DNA from: Diphasiastrum complanatum
Lineage: Eukaryota > Streptophyta > Lycopodiopsida > Lycopodiales > Lycopodiaceae
Direction: 5' to 3'
NCBI GenBank assembly: GCA_029204225.1
Contig: CM055095.1
Coordinates: 11,505,506-11,569,505, forward strand
Length of the DNA: 64,000 nt
In this document: in pieces, positions 44,419 to 54,493 of the stretch
How positions within the stretch are numbered: position 1 is the stretch's first letter
How the letters are laid out: every line of letters begins with the position of its first letter
Notes under the pieces: generated by a model
Seen by the model: the letters and a program-made list of their open reading frames with translations, nothing else
What the model was told of the DNA's origin: nothing
The model's database searches: none
Made by a program: the position numbers and the translations under genes

Positions 44419-45165
44419 CTAGTCTAGTGTGGTAAGGTAAATCAAGCTCCCTACTAACTGCCTATACAGCGTAGCATCAAATGATTGTGACTCATCAAGC
44501 TTAGAAAGCTTTTTACCTGGTTCAATAGGACTATTCACCGGTTTGCAATCCTGCAACCTAAACTTGTGCAGCAATTCTTTGACCTGTGTTAAACCTAGTT
44601 CGTGTCCTTTTTGCCACACCTCTACTCCAAGGCAATAATGCATCAGGTTGAGATCTGTCATCTCGAATTGTTCCATGAGGTCTTTCTTGATCATGTCTAT
44701 CATCTCTTGATTATTTCCCATAATAATCAAGTCATCAACATAAAGAGAAATCAAAGCAACCATACCATCAAAGCATAAGACATACAGATTTGGATTAGAG
44801 TGTGTTCTCACCTTTCTTTTTGAACGAAAGTAGGCATCAATGCTGCTATACCACGCACGTGGTGCATGTTTAAGACCATAAAGCGCTTTTTTCAAGCGAC
44901 ATACTTTATTTTCCTGTTCCTTCCCTACAAAGCCTTCAGATTGATCCATGAACACCTCTTCTTCTAACTCACCATTTAGAAAAGTAGATTTCACATCAAT
45001 CTGATGCAAAGGCCAACCAAAATGTGAAGCTAAAGCAACAAGTAGACGTAGAGTATTCCACTTACATACCGACGCAAAGGTCTCCTCGTAGTCGATGCCT
45101 TTGCTTTGTGCATACCCTTTGATCACCAATCTTGCCTTGTGCTTTGCACATCCTTCTCCTTGCAT
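44419..45165 (-). pseudogene. Host copia reverse transcriptase
   Basis: A 248-residue frame contains KHKARLVIKGYAQSKGIDYE, LHQIDVKSTFLNGELEEEVF, KKALYGLKHAPRAWYSSID and the catalytic LYVDDLIIMG, then FEMTDLNLMHYCLG. The first 90 or so residues usual in the family (E-xxxExxxWxLVxLP) are missing. The upstream linker runs straight into KHKARLV with a frame change, so a deletion of a few hundred bases removed them. All central motifs are intact. Confidence 0.92.
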
Positions 45166-45436
45166 TTGTCACCTGCAACTTCAATCTTTCTCACACCAAA
45201 AGGTTTGTCTCTACCTCTCCAACCTGTCTCTTGAGGTTGAGTAGCAGTATCTTGAGATGTATCCTCATGTTCATCACTTGGAAGGTCAATGAATGGATCA
45301 TCATCAGGAAGTATCCTCACTATACCATCTTTCCCACTGGATGTGTCTATCTTCTCAGCATCCTCTTCTTCATACATCTTGGATTCATCAAAGATAACAT
45401 CATGGCTTACATGGATTTTTTTTTCCACTGGATCAA
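45123..45436 (-). pseudogene. Host copia integrase-RT linker, 3' part
   Basis: The frame runs PVEKKIHVSHDVIFDESKMY then an acidic Asp/Glu-rich linker and GWRGRDKPFGVRK, typical of the copia region between integrase and reverse transcriptase. Its 5' end is at the insertion point of the nested element (45437). The missing upstream half, ending YRCFD, resumes at 51331. Confidence 0.85.
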
Positions 45437-46596
45437 TGTTGGATCTATTCCCTCTACTCTCCTTAAATCCCATTTTAATTTGCCTCCATTCATGCTGCAT
45501 ATTTACTAACGTTGTCGCGCAATTTGCATATTTACACGCAAATTTGCACAAACGAAGAAAAGGTGAAAGAATCGTGACACTGTGTTTTTACACACGTTAT
45601 GGTGATAGGCAAAAAGGGGACACTATCTTACAAAATGCCAAAGGTTCCCTAAAAGCAAAGGCACCATGTAAATCTAATCCTAAGGCTACTCGTAAGAGTG
45701 ATGCACTTTTCGCATTGTCATCACCAACGATCACTTCAGCACTGATTGACGTCGCACCCTTTTCACGCTCACCCCATGCAGTTGTGCTAACAGATCGGAC
45801 AACGACTACAGCCACCCACGATCTCTTACAGACAGCACATCCACTCTGTACTTTTCACATTTTCACACCTGTAATATAATGTATATATACTAGATACCAT
45901 TTGTGTATTCAGGTTAATGAGTGAATGAGTTGATGAGTTGATGAATGAGACGAAGTAGATGCCTTGCGCATTGATTCTTGATTGTCAGCAATAGGGTTTT
46001 ATTCCTTTAAGCTTTGTAGGGCACGCGGTTTCGTCCGCTATTGTCTTGTGCTCAACCGCATTATTGACATGTATACACGGTATACTTAATCTGATAAAGT
46101 TCTTTGTCCTACGTTCAGATCTATGTTAATATTGTTATGTTTATCATTCATTCTATCTGATCTTTCTAGTTGTTCTTTTTGGTAATAGACGACTAAGATT
46201 TAGTCTTGTCTTTCACGAATCATTCGTGACTAATTATCAGTTGAGCATTGTCTAGCTCTTCGCGAATCATTCGCGACGAATAGTTTATCTTGCTATTCAC
46301 GACAAACCATTCTTCTGGAGCTTCATTCATTTATTAAAGTTTGGCTACGTAATCAAAAATGAATGTGATTCCCATCACTAACATTTTGTTTGTTTTGATA
46401 GGCGTAGTCATGCTTACGGAGAGAGTCGTTTAGCTTGTTCCGCTGCGCACAAACATTTTCTACTCGAGTTCATTTCTCGTTCGTTTCTTGTTCCAGTTCG
46501 TTTCTCGTTCGTGTTCGTCTTACCTCTTTGAGCTTTTTTTTTGTTTCTAACATACGACACCGTTTCTCAACTCGTTCATCTCCCTCTCTCCCAACA
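45437..46596 (+). repeat. 5' LTR of nested copia element
   Basis: Begins tgttggatctattccctcta and ends ctctcccaaca, matching 50180-51325. It contains gtatatatactagat, a probable TATA box, near 45881. Confidence 0.93.
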
Positions 46597-46609
46597 TGGT
46601 ATCAGAGCT
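46597..46609 (+). other. Primer-binding site (initiator-Met tRNA)
   Basis: tggtatcagagct directly after the 5' LTR of the nested copia element. Confidence 0.92.
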
Positions 46610-46752
46610 ATTTTCATAGCTTGATAAGCTTCCACAGTACAAGACTCTACTAGCCGATAGAGTAATTGTTTTCTTGTTCTGTATTTTCAGTATCAGATTT
46701 TCATACTTAAGTCATTGATAGTTTCTCCTATCACTCAAACTAACTCTTCCAC

Positions 46753-47520
46753 ATGGATTCCCAAGGGAAAGCCAGTCCTATCATGGACAAGCTTGATGGA
46801 GCCAATTACCATATGTGGAAATTTAAGATGAAAACTGTACTAATGGCAAAAGAATTGCACGACGTTGTTACAGGTGCAGAAGAGAAACCCGAAGCGGACG
46901 ATGCGACAATCGCCAGATGGAAGCTGAAGGATGAAAAAGCTTTCACGCTGATCATCCTCAACATCACGGATACCCAAATCGGCCATGTTTCCGAGGCACA
47001 GACATCGAAAAAAGTCTGGGACATCTTGAACACACTATACGAAGTGCAAGATATAGCTTCCAAGCCACATCTCAGGAAGAAGTTCTACTCTCTCAAGATG
47101 ATGAATGGTGATTCTCTGCAGAATCACATTAATCAATTCAAGAACCTGCTAAGACAAATGGCCGTTGTCGGATCTGTCATAGACAATAGACACAGTGATG
47201 CAACTGCTTACAAGCTTGACAAGTTCTTACAACAGTTGGGTGATGATCATCATGACTCATCCAGAATTGACTTTCTTGAGAGTCATTATTATGTTGTTGC
47301 AGGAAGACACGCGAACGAACGAAACCTCAAGCTCCTCAACTGATTCTCACGCCTTGTACACCAACAAGAGCACGACAAAGCAGAAGAAGAAGAAAGGCCC
47401 GAAGCAATCAAAGCCAGACCAGAGACCAGCTCAGCATAAGGAACAGTTGAATCCGCAAACAAAGAAGAAGTTGTTCTACAAATACTGCAAATGAAATACA
47501 AGATTGCCGAATATTTCAAG
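46753..47520 (+). pseudogene. Nested copia Gag
   Basis: The frame from ATG 46753 reads MDSQGKASPIMDKLDGANYH, MWKFKMKTVLMAKELHDVV and LRKKFYSLKMMNGDSLQNHI, the copia Gag (UBN2-type) fold. A frameshift lies between about 47195 and 47340, after which another frame carries Gag on (VIIMLLQEDTRTNETSSSS, a Lys-rich stretch, KLFYKYCK and a stop). The zinc knuckle is degraded: only YKYCK of its CxxC remains, and the His and last Cys are lost. Confidence 0.88.
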
Positions 47521-48620
47521 CAAAGAACAACAACAAAGGGCAATAGAATCAAGTGACAAATACAGGTGCAGAAGCTCCACAGCCTATTTAAGAAGCGGAT
47601 CATGATGCCTTCATGACCAACCATCAAGGACATCTGGCGATAGTTCTTGGTTCCTGGATTCCGGAGCCACTCAGCACATGACTAGCCTCATTGGCTGTTT
47701 CGAGTCCTATACACCTTACAGTACTCAAAAATTCGTTCACCTTGGCGACAATAGCACACAAGCTATTAAAGGTGAAGGCACTATAAGATTATGCTTTGCA
47801 AATAATCAGTCTAAGCTACTCTCTAAAGTTCTGTATGTACCAAAGTTATCTACGAATCTGCTCTCTGTAAGTTCGAATGTGATCAGTGTAAAGTAGTTGA
47901 TATGACAGGCAAGATCCTAGCACTCGAAAAGAGGCATGGATACTTGTATAAGTTGGATCGTTGTTTTTCTGCCTCTAGTCAGGCTCTCGGTACTTCAATT
48001 CATTCAAATAAAGGTTTACTTTGGCATTATAGACTTGGTCATTTAAATCATGCTGTTGTACAATGAATGTCTAGATAATCTATTGTTCTTGATCTCGACT
48101 ATCCTCACAAAAAAGTCGAGTTACCTGTTTGTCAAGAATGTCTAGTTGGTAAACAGACTAGGAAGCCATTTAATTCAAGACATCAACATGTTGCTAGAGG
48201 ATTGTTAGATATTGTACATTCAGATATTTGTGTTCCGATGAAAAACCCTTCGCTGAAGGACGCCAAGTATTTTATAACCTTTATTGATGAATTCTCCAGA
48301 AGGACTATGGTGTATTTCATAAAGAAGAAATCAGAAGCCTTCAACTGCTTTAGAATTTTCAACGAGCGTGCATAAAAGGAGACTGGAAGGACGATCAAGG
48401 CCCTAAGGTTAGACAACGATGGAGAATATATCTCTGTCGAGTTTAAGGAGTACGACCAAAACCAAGGCATTGAGCAGTAATTCATCACTCCTTACAATCC
48501 TCAGTCTAATGGCTTAGCTGAGAGGAAGAACCGTACTCTGGTCAAATTTGCTAAATGTATGCTATCGCATGCATCGTGGCCCAAGAGATTCTGGGCTGAA
48601 GTTGTCTCCACTACAGCTTA
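47521..48620 (+). pseudogene. Nested copia protease, pre-integrase and integrase
   Basis: LDSGATQHMTSLIGCF is the protease active site, and LYVPKLSTNLLSVS follows. Then come LWHYRLGHLNHAVV, CQECLVGKQTRKPF and the integrase text (HSDICVPM, TFIDEFSRRTMVYFI, LRLDNDGEY, NPQSNGLAERKNRTL). Several stops and frame changes separate the pieces. The third motif keeps its Glu. This copy cannot make a working integrase. Confidence 0.85.
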
Positions 48621-48632
48621 CGTCCAGAATAG

Positions 48633-49208
48633 ATGTTTGACCAAGGCCCAGGCTCTAAGCCTTCTTTGAAGAACATAAGAGTGTTTGGGTACATTGCCTA
48701 CGTGCAGATCCCAAAGGACACAAGAAAAAAATTGGACTTCCAAGGTCTCAAGACCATCCTGATCAGATATACTTCGTCTGATAACACTTACAAGTTGTAT
48801 GGTTCTGATACCCAGCAAATCTTGTATAGCCGGGATACAGTCTTTATCGAGGATCAGTTCGTCGACCTCAAAGGCAAGGATATTGCTCAAGAAGAACCTT
48901 CATCACCTGTCGTTGACACGACAGTTCGAGCTTCTGGCTCAAGCGCATGTATTGTCGACCCACTTCGAGACAGCAAATCAGACGAAGATGTTGCTGCTAC
49001 CCAGCAACAAGTCCTAGGAGCAGTTCATCAGTCGAATCCTCCAAGAAGATCAAGCCTAGTGCGCACACAGCCCACAAGGTATACTCCTGAGTCTGCTTGT
49101 CTCTTAATGCAAGAACCGAAGACAGTCGAAGAGGCACTTAGCGAACCAGACTCTGATCTCTGGAGAGAAGCCATGGATAGAGAGTATTCATCTCTAAGCA
49201 AGAATTAG
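48633..49208 (+). pseudogene. Nested copia integrase C-terminus and linker
   Basis: A 191-residue frame: LKNIRVFGYIAYVQIPKDTR, LKTILIRYTSSDNTYKLY, then a linker ending with RRSSLVRTQPTRYTPES and MDREYSSLSKN, which leads into the reverse transcriptase. The WxP context and KxIFLGY-like text are typical of copia. It ends at a TAG where NTWxLV would follow. Confidence 0.88.
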
Positions 49209-50170
49209 ACATGGTCATTAGTTGAAGCTCCTATTGGTTGCAATATCATTGATTGCAAATGGATCTTTAAGATCAAATATAATGCCGACAGAGCAATTGA
49301 TCGAAAGGAAGGCTAGACTGGTATCACGAGGATTCACCCAGATCTCGAATGTCGACTATAGTGAGACTTTTAGTACTCCAGTCATCAAACATTTGTCGAT
49401 CTGAATGCTCTTGTCTTATGCTGCAGCCGCGGACCTTGAAGTACATCAACTTGATGTACAAACAGCCTATCTGAATGGAGTTATACAAGAAAATATCTAC
49501 ATGATCCAGCCCGAAGAATACGTTCTGGAAGGCATGAAGAATTGTGTCTGTAAACTCCACAAAGCACTGTACGGCTTGAAACAGTCTGCCAGGGCTTGGT
49601 TATAGAGGATCAATACATTCCTCATTGAACAAGGATTTAAACCAAGCACTGCTAATTGCAACGTCTATTCCAAGTCGGTACGACAATCCTTCATTATCAT
49701 CACCTTATACATGGATGATACGTTGCAATTGTAAGTTCACATCTGGATTTACATTCTTCTTCAACGGCGGTCCTATTTTGTGGAACAGTCGTAAGCAAAC
49801 CTCTATCGCACTTTCTTTTATTGAAGCAGAATACATTGCTGCTTCTCAATCTATTAAGGAAGCATTTTGGTTGAAAAATTTGTTGTCAGACATCAATCTG
49901 TATCAGTACAGCCCTACATTTTTGTTTTGTAATAACCAAAGTGCTATTGCCTTATCGGCCAACCCTAGATTTCATTCTAGGAGTAAGCACATTGAGATCA
50001 GATATCACTACATCAGAGGCAAGGTTCTTGACAGAGAGGTAAGCTTAACGTACTGCAGAACGCAGGACATGGTTGCAAACATCTTCACGAAAGCACTCAG
50101 TGTTAATGCACACAACAAATTTTGTGTATTGTTCAGTTTGAAGATCAAGGCATTCACGGATCCAGATTAA
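49209..50170 (+). pseudogene. Nested copia RT and RNase H with internal deletion
   Basis: RT text runs ERKARLVSRGFTQISNVDYS, VHQLDVQTAYLNGVIQE, HKALYGLKQSARAWL and the catalytic LYMDD at 49705-49719. Immediately afterwards the sequence jumps to RNase H text (GGPILWNSRKQTSIALSFIE, NPRFHSRSKHIEIRYHYIRG, MVANIFTKALSV). The RT thumb and the first half of RNase H, normally a few hundred bases, are absent. Stops also interrupt RT. Confidence 0.88.
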
Positions 50171-50179
50171 GGGGGGGGG

Positions 50180-51325
50180 TGTTGGATTTATTCCCTCTAC
50201 TCTCCTTAAATCCCATTTTAATTTGCCTCCATTCATGCTGCATATTTACTAACGTTGTCGCGTAGTCTGCATATTTACACGCAAATTTGCACAGACGAAG
50301 AATCGCGACACTATGTTTTTACACACGTTATGGTGACAGACGAAAAGAGAACACTATCTTACAAAGATGCCAAAGGTGCCCTAAAAAACAAAGGCACCCT
50401 ATAAATCTAATCCTAAGGCTACTCATAAGAGTGACGCACTTTTCACATTGTCATCACGAACGATCACTTCAGCACTGACTGACGTCGTACCCTGCTCTTC
50501 CCATGCAGCTGTGCTAACAGATTGGACAATGACTGCAGCCACCCACGATCTCTTATAGACAGCACATCCACTCTGTACTTTCCACATCTGCACACCTGTA
50601 ATGTATATATACTAGATACCATTTGTGTATTCAAGTTAATGAGTGAATGAGTTGATGAGTTGATGAATGAGACGAAGTAGATGCCTTGTGCATTGATTTT
50701 TTATTGTCAGCAATAGGGTTTTATTCCTTTATAGATTGGATAAGCTTCGTAGGGCACGCGGTTTCGTCCGCTATTGTCTTGTGCTCTACCGCATTATTGA
50801 CATGTATACATGATATACTTAATCTGATATAGTTCTTTGTTCTGCGTTCAAATCTATGTTAATATTGCTATGCTTATCATTCATTTTGTCTGATCTTTCT
50901 AGTTGTTCTTTTTGGTAAGACGACTAACATTTAGTCTTGTCTTTCGCAAATTATTCATGACTAATTATCAGTCGAGCACCGTCTAGCTCTTCGTGAATCA
51001 TTCACGATGAATAGTTTGTCTTGCTATTCGTGAGAAACCATTCTTCTAGAGCTTCATTCATTTATTAAATTTTGGCTACGTAATCAAGAATGAATGTGAT
51101 TCCCATCACTAATGTTTTCTTCGTTCTGATAGGTGTAGTCATGCTTGCGGAGAGATTCGTTTATCTCAATCCGCTGCGCACAAACATTTTCAGTTTGAGT
51201 TTGTTTCTCGTTCATTTCTTGTTCGAGTTCAATTCTCGTTCGTGTCCGCCTTACCTCTTTGAGCTTATTTTTGTTTCTAACATACGACACCTTTTCTCAA
51301 CTCGTTCATCCCCCTCCTCCCAACA
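50180..51325 (+). repeat. 3' LTR of nested copia element
   Basis: Begins tgttggatttattccctcta directly after a run of nine G, and ends cctcctcccaaca before the target duplication atcaa. It diverges from the 5' copy by scattered substitutions and small indels. Confidence 0.93.
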
Positions 51326-51330
51326 ATCAA

Positions 51331-52035
51331 AACATCTATAACCCTTCGCACGATCATCATATCGTAGAAATATACACTTGATAGCTTCCACATCAAGTTT
51401 ATGTCTCTCTTCCTTAGGAATGTGTACAAAGGCCTTACATCCAAAGATTCGCAAGTGGTTCACCTTTGGCTTCTTCTTCGTGAATGCCTCCTTAGGTGTT
51501 ATATTTGGTATGGCAATGGTAGGACTTCTATTTTGAATATAGACTACCGTACTGCATGCTTCTGACCAAAAATATTTTGGTAGTTTCATCTCAGCTAGCA
51601 TAGATCTGGCACTTTCCACAATCGTACAATTCTTGCGCTCAGCTACACCATTGAGAACAGGAGTATGAGCTTGCATAAATTGTCTTTTGATTCGACATTG
51701 ATCACAAAGATCATTGAAGTCATTAGACTTGTACTCACCTCCACTATCTGATCTTAGGACTTTGATCTTCCTACCTGTCTCGACCAATGCTTTGAAGCTC
51801 TTGAAATTGTCAAATGCATCTGATTTCTTCGGAAGTAGATCCACGTCTTATGTGACATATCATCAATAAAGGTCAAATCCAGGATGTTCTTTGCTCTTGC
51901 AACACCACCTTTATTGAACTTCTCTCGATGTTGCTTCCCATATACACATGATTCTCACATGATTTTAAGTGGTCTTCTATGGTACGCAATATTGTTACCA
52001 TCTCCAATTTTCTCATCAAATTGAGGCTTCCTAAG
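51331..52035 (-). pseudogene. Host copia integrase
   Basis: The main frame reads LVETGRKIKVLRSDSGGEYK, HTPVLNGVAERKNCTIVES, LPKYFWSEACSTVVYIQNRS and VNHLRIFGCKAFVHIPKEER, ending YRCFD at the nested insertion. Upstream, FIDDMSHKTWIYFR and the pre-integrase end lie in broken frames up to the solo LTR at 52036. The catalytic D, D, E contexts are recognisable. Confidence 0.9.
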
Positions 52036-52685
52036 TGTGAAAGATTTCAGATCCTTAAGATCCAATCTACTTGAATGATCTTTGGTTAGAAAGAGAAATA
52101 CACTACCAATTTCACCAATGTAGAAAAATCAGCATCTACACACAATGTGAGATGCAAACACTAATAGAACTTGATCAAACTTGAATGAAATGATTATGTA
52201 CTGTTGCTGTCCATACAAAACCAGCAAGCTACTGTATTTCACACGTGTGGATCCAAAAATAGCAAATATAGATCATTCTACACATAGAATTGCAAGCAAT
52301 CACCAAGATAGTGCACCAATGGATAGTAGAACCCAAGAGAACCATGTATAAGCATGAAATGAGATAGAGAAGAGAGAAGATGACTCTCTCCATGAGTTAC
52401 ATCCTTTTATAGCAGGCCCAAACCCTATTTGGCCACTTGGCTTTCCACCAAAACGCTAACCCTACCAATTTTGGGTCTAGATTCAATGTACCCAACTTAT
52501 TCACATTGAACCTACTCAAACTCGCATTCTATCTTTCCCACACTTTCAAAAAAGTGTTTATTCAAATGAAATCTAGACTAATGAACTTTGAAAAGTCAAC
52601 TTCTAAGTCTAAAACAAGTTTTGGCCTCAATATGCCAAATATGGAAATATTGCAAAATGTGATGAAACTAGTTGAATCTTTCACA
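52036..52685 (-). mobile_element. Solo LTR nested in the host copia element
   Basis: A 650-bp LTR with ends tgtgaaagatt and aatctttcaca, flanked by ctaag at 52031-52035 and 52686-52690. It is the inverse of, and very similar to, the LTR at 15626-16271. Neither a primer site nor a polypurine tract adjoins it, so recombination between two LTRs of a full element removed the interior. It splits the host pre-integrase domain after WHKRLSHLNL-like text. Confidence 0.93.
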
Positions 52686-53237
52686 CTAAGTTCAAGTGAC
52701 TAAGCCTCTTATGCCACAACTCAGTTTGCGATGGAATGGACGATACAAGTCCATGTTGCCCCTTGATTGTAGCATTCAACTTGTATTAGTATTGGATTCC
52801 CTTACTCCATCCGCAATAACCTTGAACTTTTGGTTCACATCCTTCACAAAGCAACGATCATGGTCAAATTCTACTTTCAACTTTTGATCAATAATGACTC
52901 CAACAGAAAGTAGATTTTTTTTCAAACCTGGTACGTAAAGTACCTCCCTGATCATCCTGCTTTTGCCATCTAGTAGTTGCATTGAAACGGTGCCTATCCC
53001 CTTGATCTTGCACACATCACCATTTGCTTGTGAAACGGATGTTCCATTATCCAACACTTTCAAGCTACTAAACCAATCCTTGTTACCTGTCATGTGGCTT
53101 GTGGCTCCCGAGTCAATATACCACGCTTGATCATCTTGATTAGATGACAATGCAGATATGAAGATGCTAGAATCTTCAATCTCACTCTCATTGACAAGGT
53201 CACCTGCTTGCTTTGTTCCGCCAAAAATTTTCAACAT
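52686..53237 (-). pseudogene. Host copia protease and pre-integrase start
   Basis: The frame at 53237-52776 has AWYIDSGATSHMTGNKDWF, the aspartic-protease site, then GTVSMQLLDGKSRMIREVLY, VPGLKKNLLSVGVI and the stretch leading to the pre-integrase domain. The latter begins in 52775-52691 and is cut by the solo LTR. The protease core is intact. Confidence 0.9.
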
Positions 53238-53819
53238 TCACTCTTCCAATGGCCCTTTTTACCACAATGGAAGCATTTGTCTTTCTTCTTGGTCTTACTG
53301 GAAGATCCCTCATCCTCCTGAGTCTTGGCAAATTGTTGTTTAGACTTTTTCTTGCCCTTGCCCTTGCCTTGTTTTTGGCGTGTCGCAAGTGCCTAATCGT
53401 CAATATTTTGACATCTAGCTTTCACCATTTCTCGTCGTTGCTCTTCTTGCATCAAGATTCCTATGAGCTCATAAAAAATTGGCAATCTTTCTCTTGATGC
53501 TATTCCACTCACAAACATCTAATAGGGTTCTACAATGCCGCACAATGCATTGTGCACCAGCTCCACATCACGTATGCACTCACCAATAGAATGCAGTTCA
53601 TCCCTCATTGTCTTGATTCTGGTCATGTACGTCTGAATGTGCTCTCCTTGCTCCATCCGGGCACTATTTAGCTTTGACTTTAGAAACATGATTCTTGACG
53701 GATTTGAGATCTCAAACTGCTCCTTTAGCAGATCCCTTGCCTGTCTAGGTGTAACAACATCACAAATGTGGGTATTGATGTGATCCTTCACTGACAAGTT
53801 AATGAAGGTCAAAGCTTTC
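53200..53819 (-). pseudogene. Host copia Gag, C-terminal part with zinc knuckle
   Basis: The frame at 53812-53519 begins FTFINLSVKDHIN and contains ARDLLKEQFEISNPSRIM, LKSKLNSARMEQGEHIQTYM and MRDELHSIGECI. Further left is a CCHC knuckle (CFHCGKKGHWKSEC) followed by a stop. The 5' part of this Gag continues at 59160 on the far side of the nested element, in the same frame. Confidence 0.88.
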
Positions 53820-54466
53820 TGTGAAAAATACAGATCCTAAGTGGATCTAAACTCCAAGATCATTGGCTTGAATGCTTGCACTCCAAACTACATAAGCTAG
53901 GAATTGGCAACACATTCTATGCTACCTAGAATGCAAAGAACTTGATCAAAAAGCATTTATCACAAATGGAAACTTCCATAAACATCAAGTGCGGCCCAAA
54001 ATAGCATTATACAGTCCATAATACATCAGCCTATTACTTTTGGAAAGCACCTAAGATCATACACACAAAGCTTGAACTCAATCACTACACAATGCCAACA
54101 ATGGAAGGAGAACCCAATAGAAAAATCTCTCATTAAGCAAATGAATACAATGGATCTGCTCCAACCTGTTTCTCCACGGCCTACCTGCTATATATAGCTG
54201 AGAGAGATGACTCTCTCTCCTCTCTCTAGACCCTCCTTACCTAAAATATGCCCTATATAGGTAAAATTGGCATATATGTCCAAAATACATGAAAATGGAC
54301 TCATTTCGAAGGTCTTGAAGTTTGACACTTCTTCATACTGAAAAAATACACTTACTAAAAATATCTAGACCTGTTTCACACGTGTGAAAAGTCAGATCCT
54401 AAACTATGTGCCATTTTTAGCAATTTTGGCCTAAAACTAGACAAGGAAATGTTGACAATTTTCACA
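53820..54466 (-). repeat. 3' LTR of the gag-only element
   Basis: 647 bp, ends tgtgaaaa and ttttcaca. It shows no difference from 58513-59159 that I could see. On the minus strand a tatatatag box follows GA-rich sequence (plus 54189-54197). A ttcacacgtgtgaa palindrome is present. Confidence 0.93.
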
Positions 54467-54493
54467 CTCCCTCTTCAACTTAACTTGCTAGTT

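Larger units (their letters stand above)
45437..51325 (+). mobile_element. Nested Ty1/copia element, plus strand, with both LTRs
   Basis: LTRs of 1160 bp (45437-46596) and 1146 bp (50180-51325) are flanked by atcaa at 45432-45436 and 51326-51330. The primer site follows the left LTR, and a polypurine tract (ttaaggggggggg) precedes the right. Inside are gag, protease, integrase, and a short RT/RNase H region with a deletion between them. Stops and frameshifts disable it. LTR differences, including a small indel near 50730 (tagattggataagc in the right copy), show a moderate age. It inserted into the codon stretch between YRCFD and PVEKK of the host element. Confidence 0.95.

Noticed and set aside
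45132-45879. Plus-strand frames of 125 and 196 residues
   Set aside because: They run antisense to the host copia linker and across the boundary of the nested LTR, and contain no domain text.
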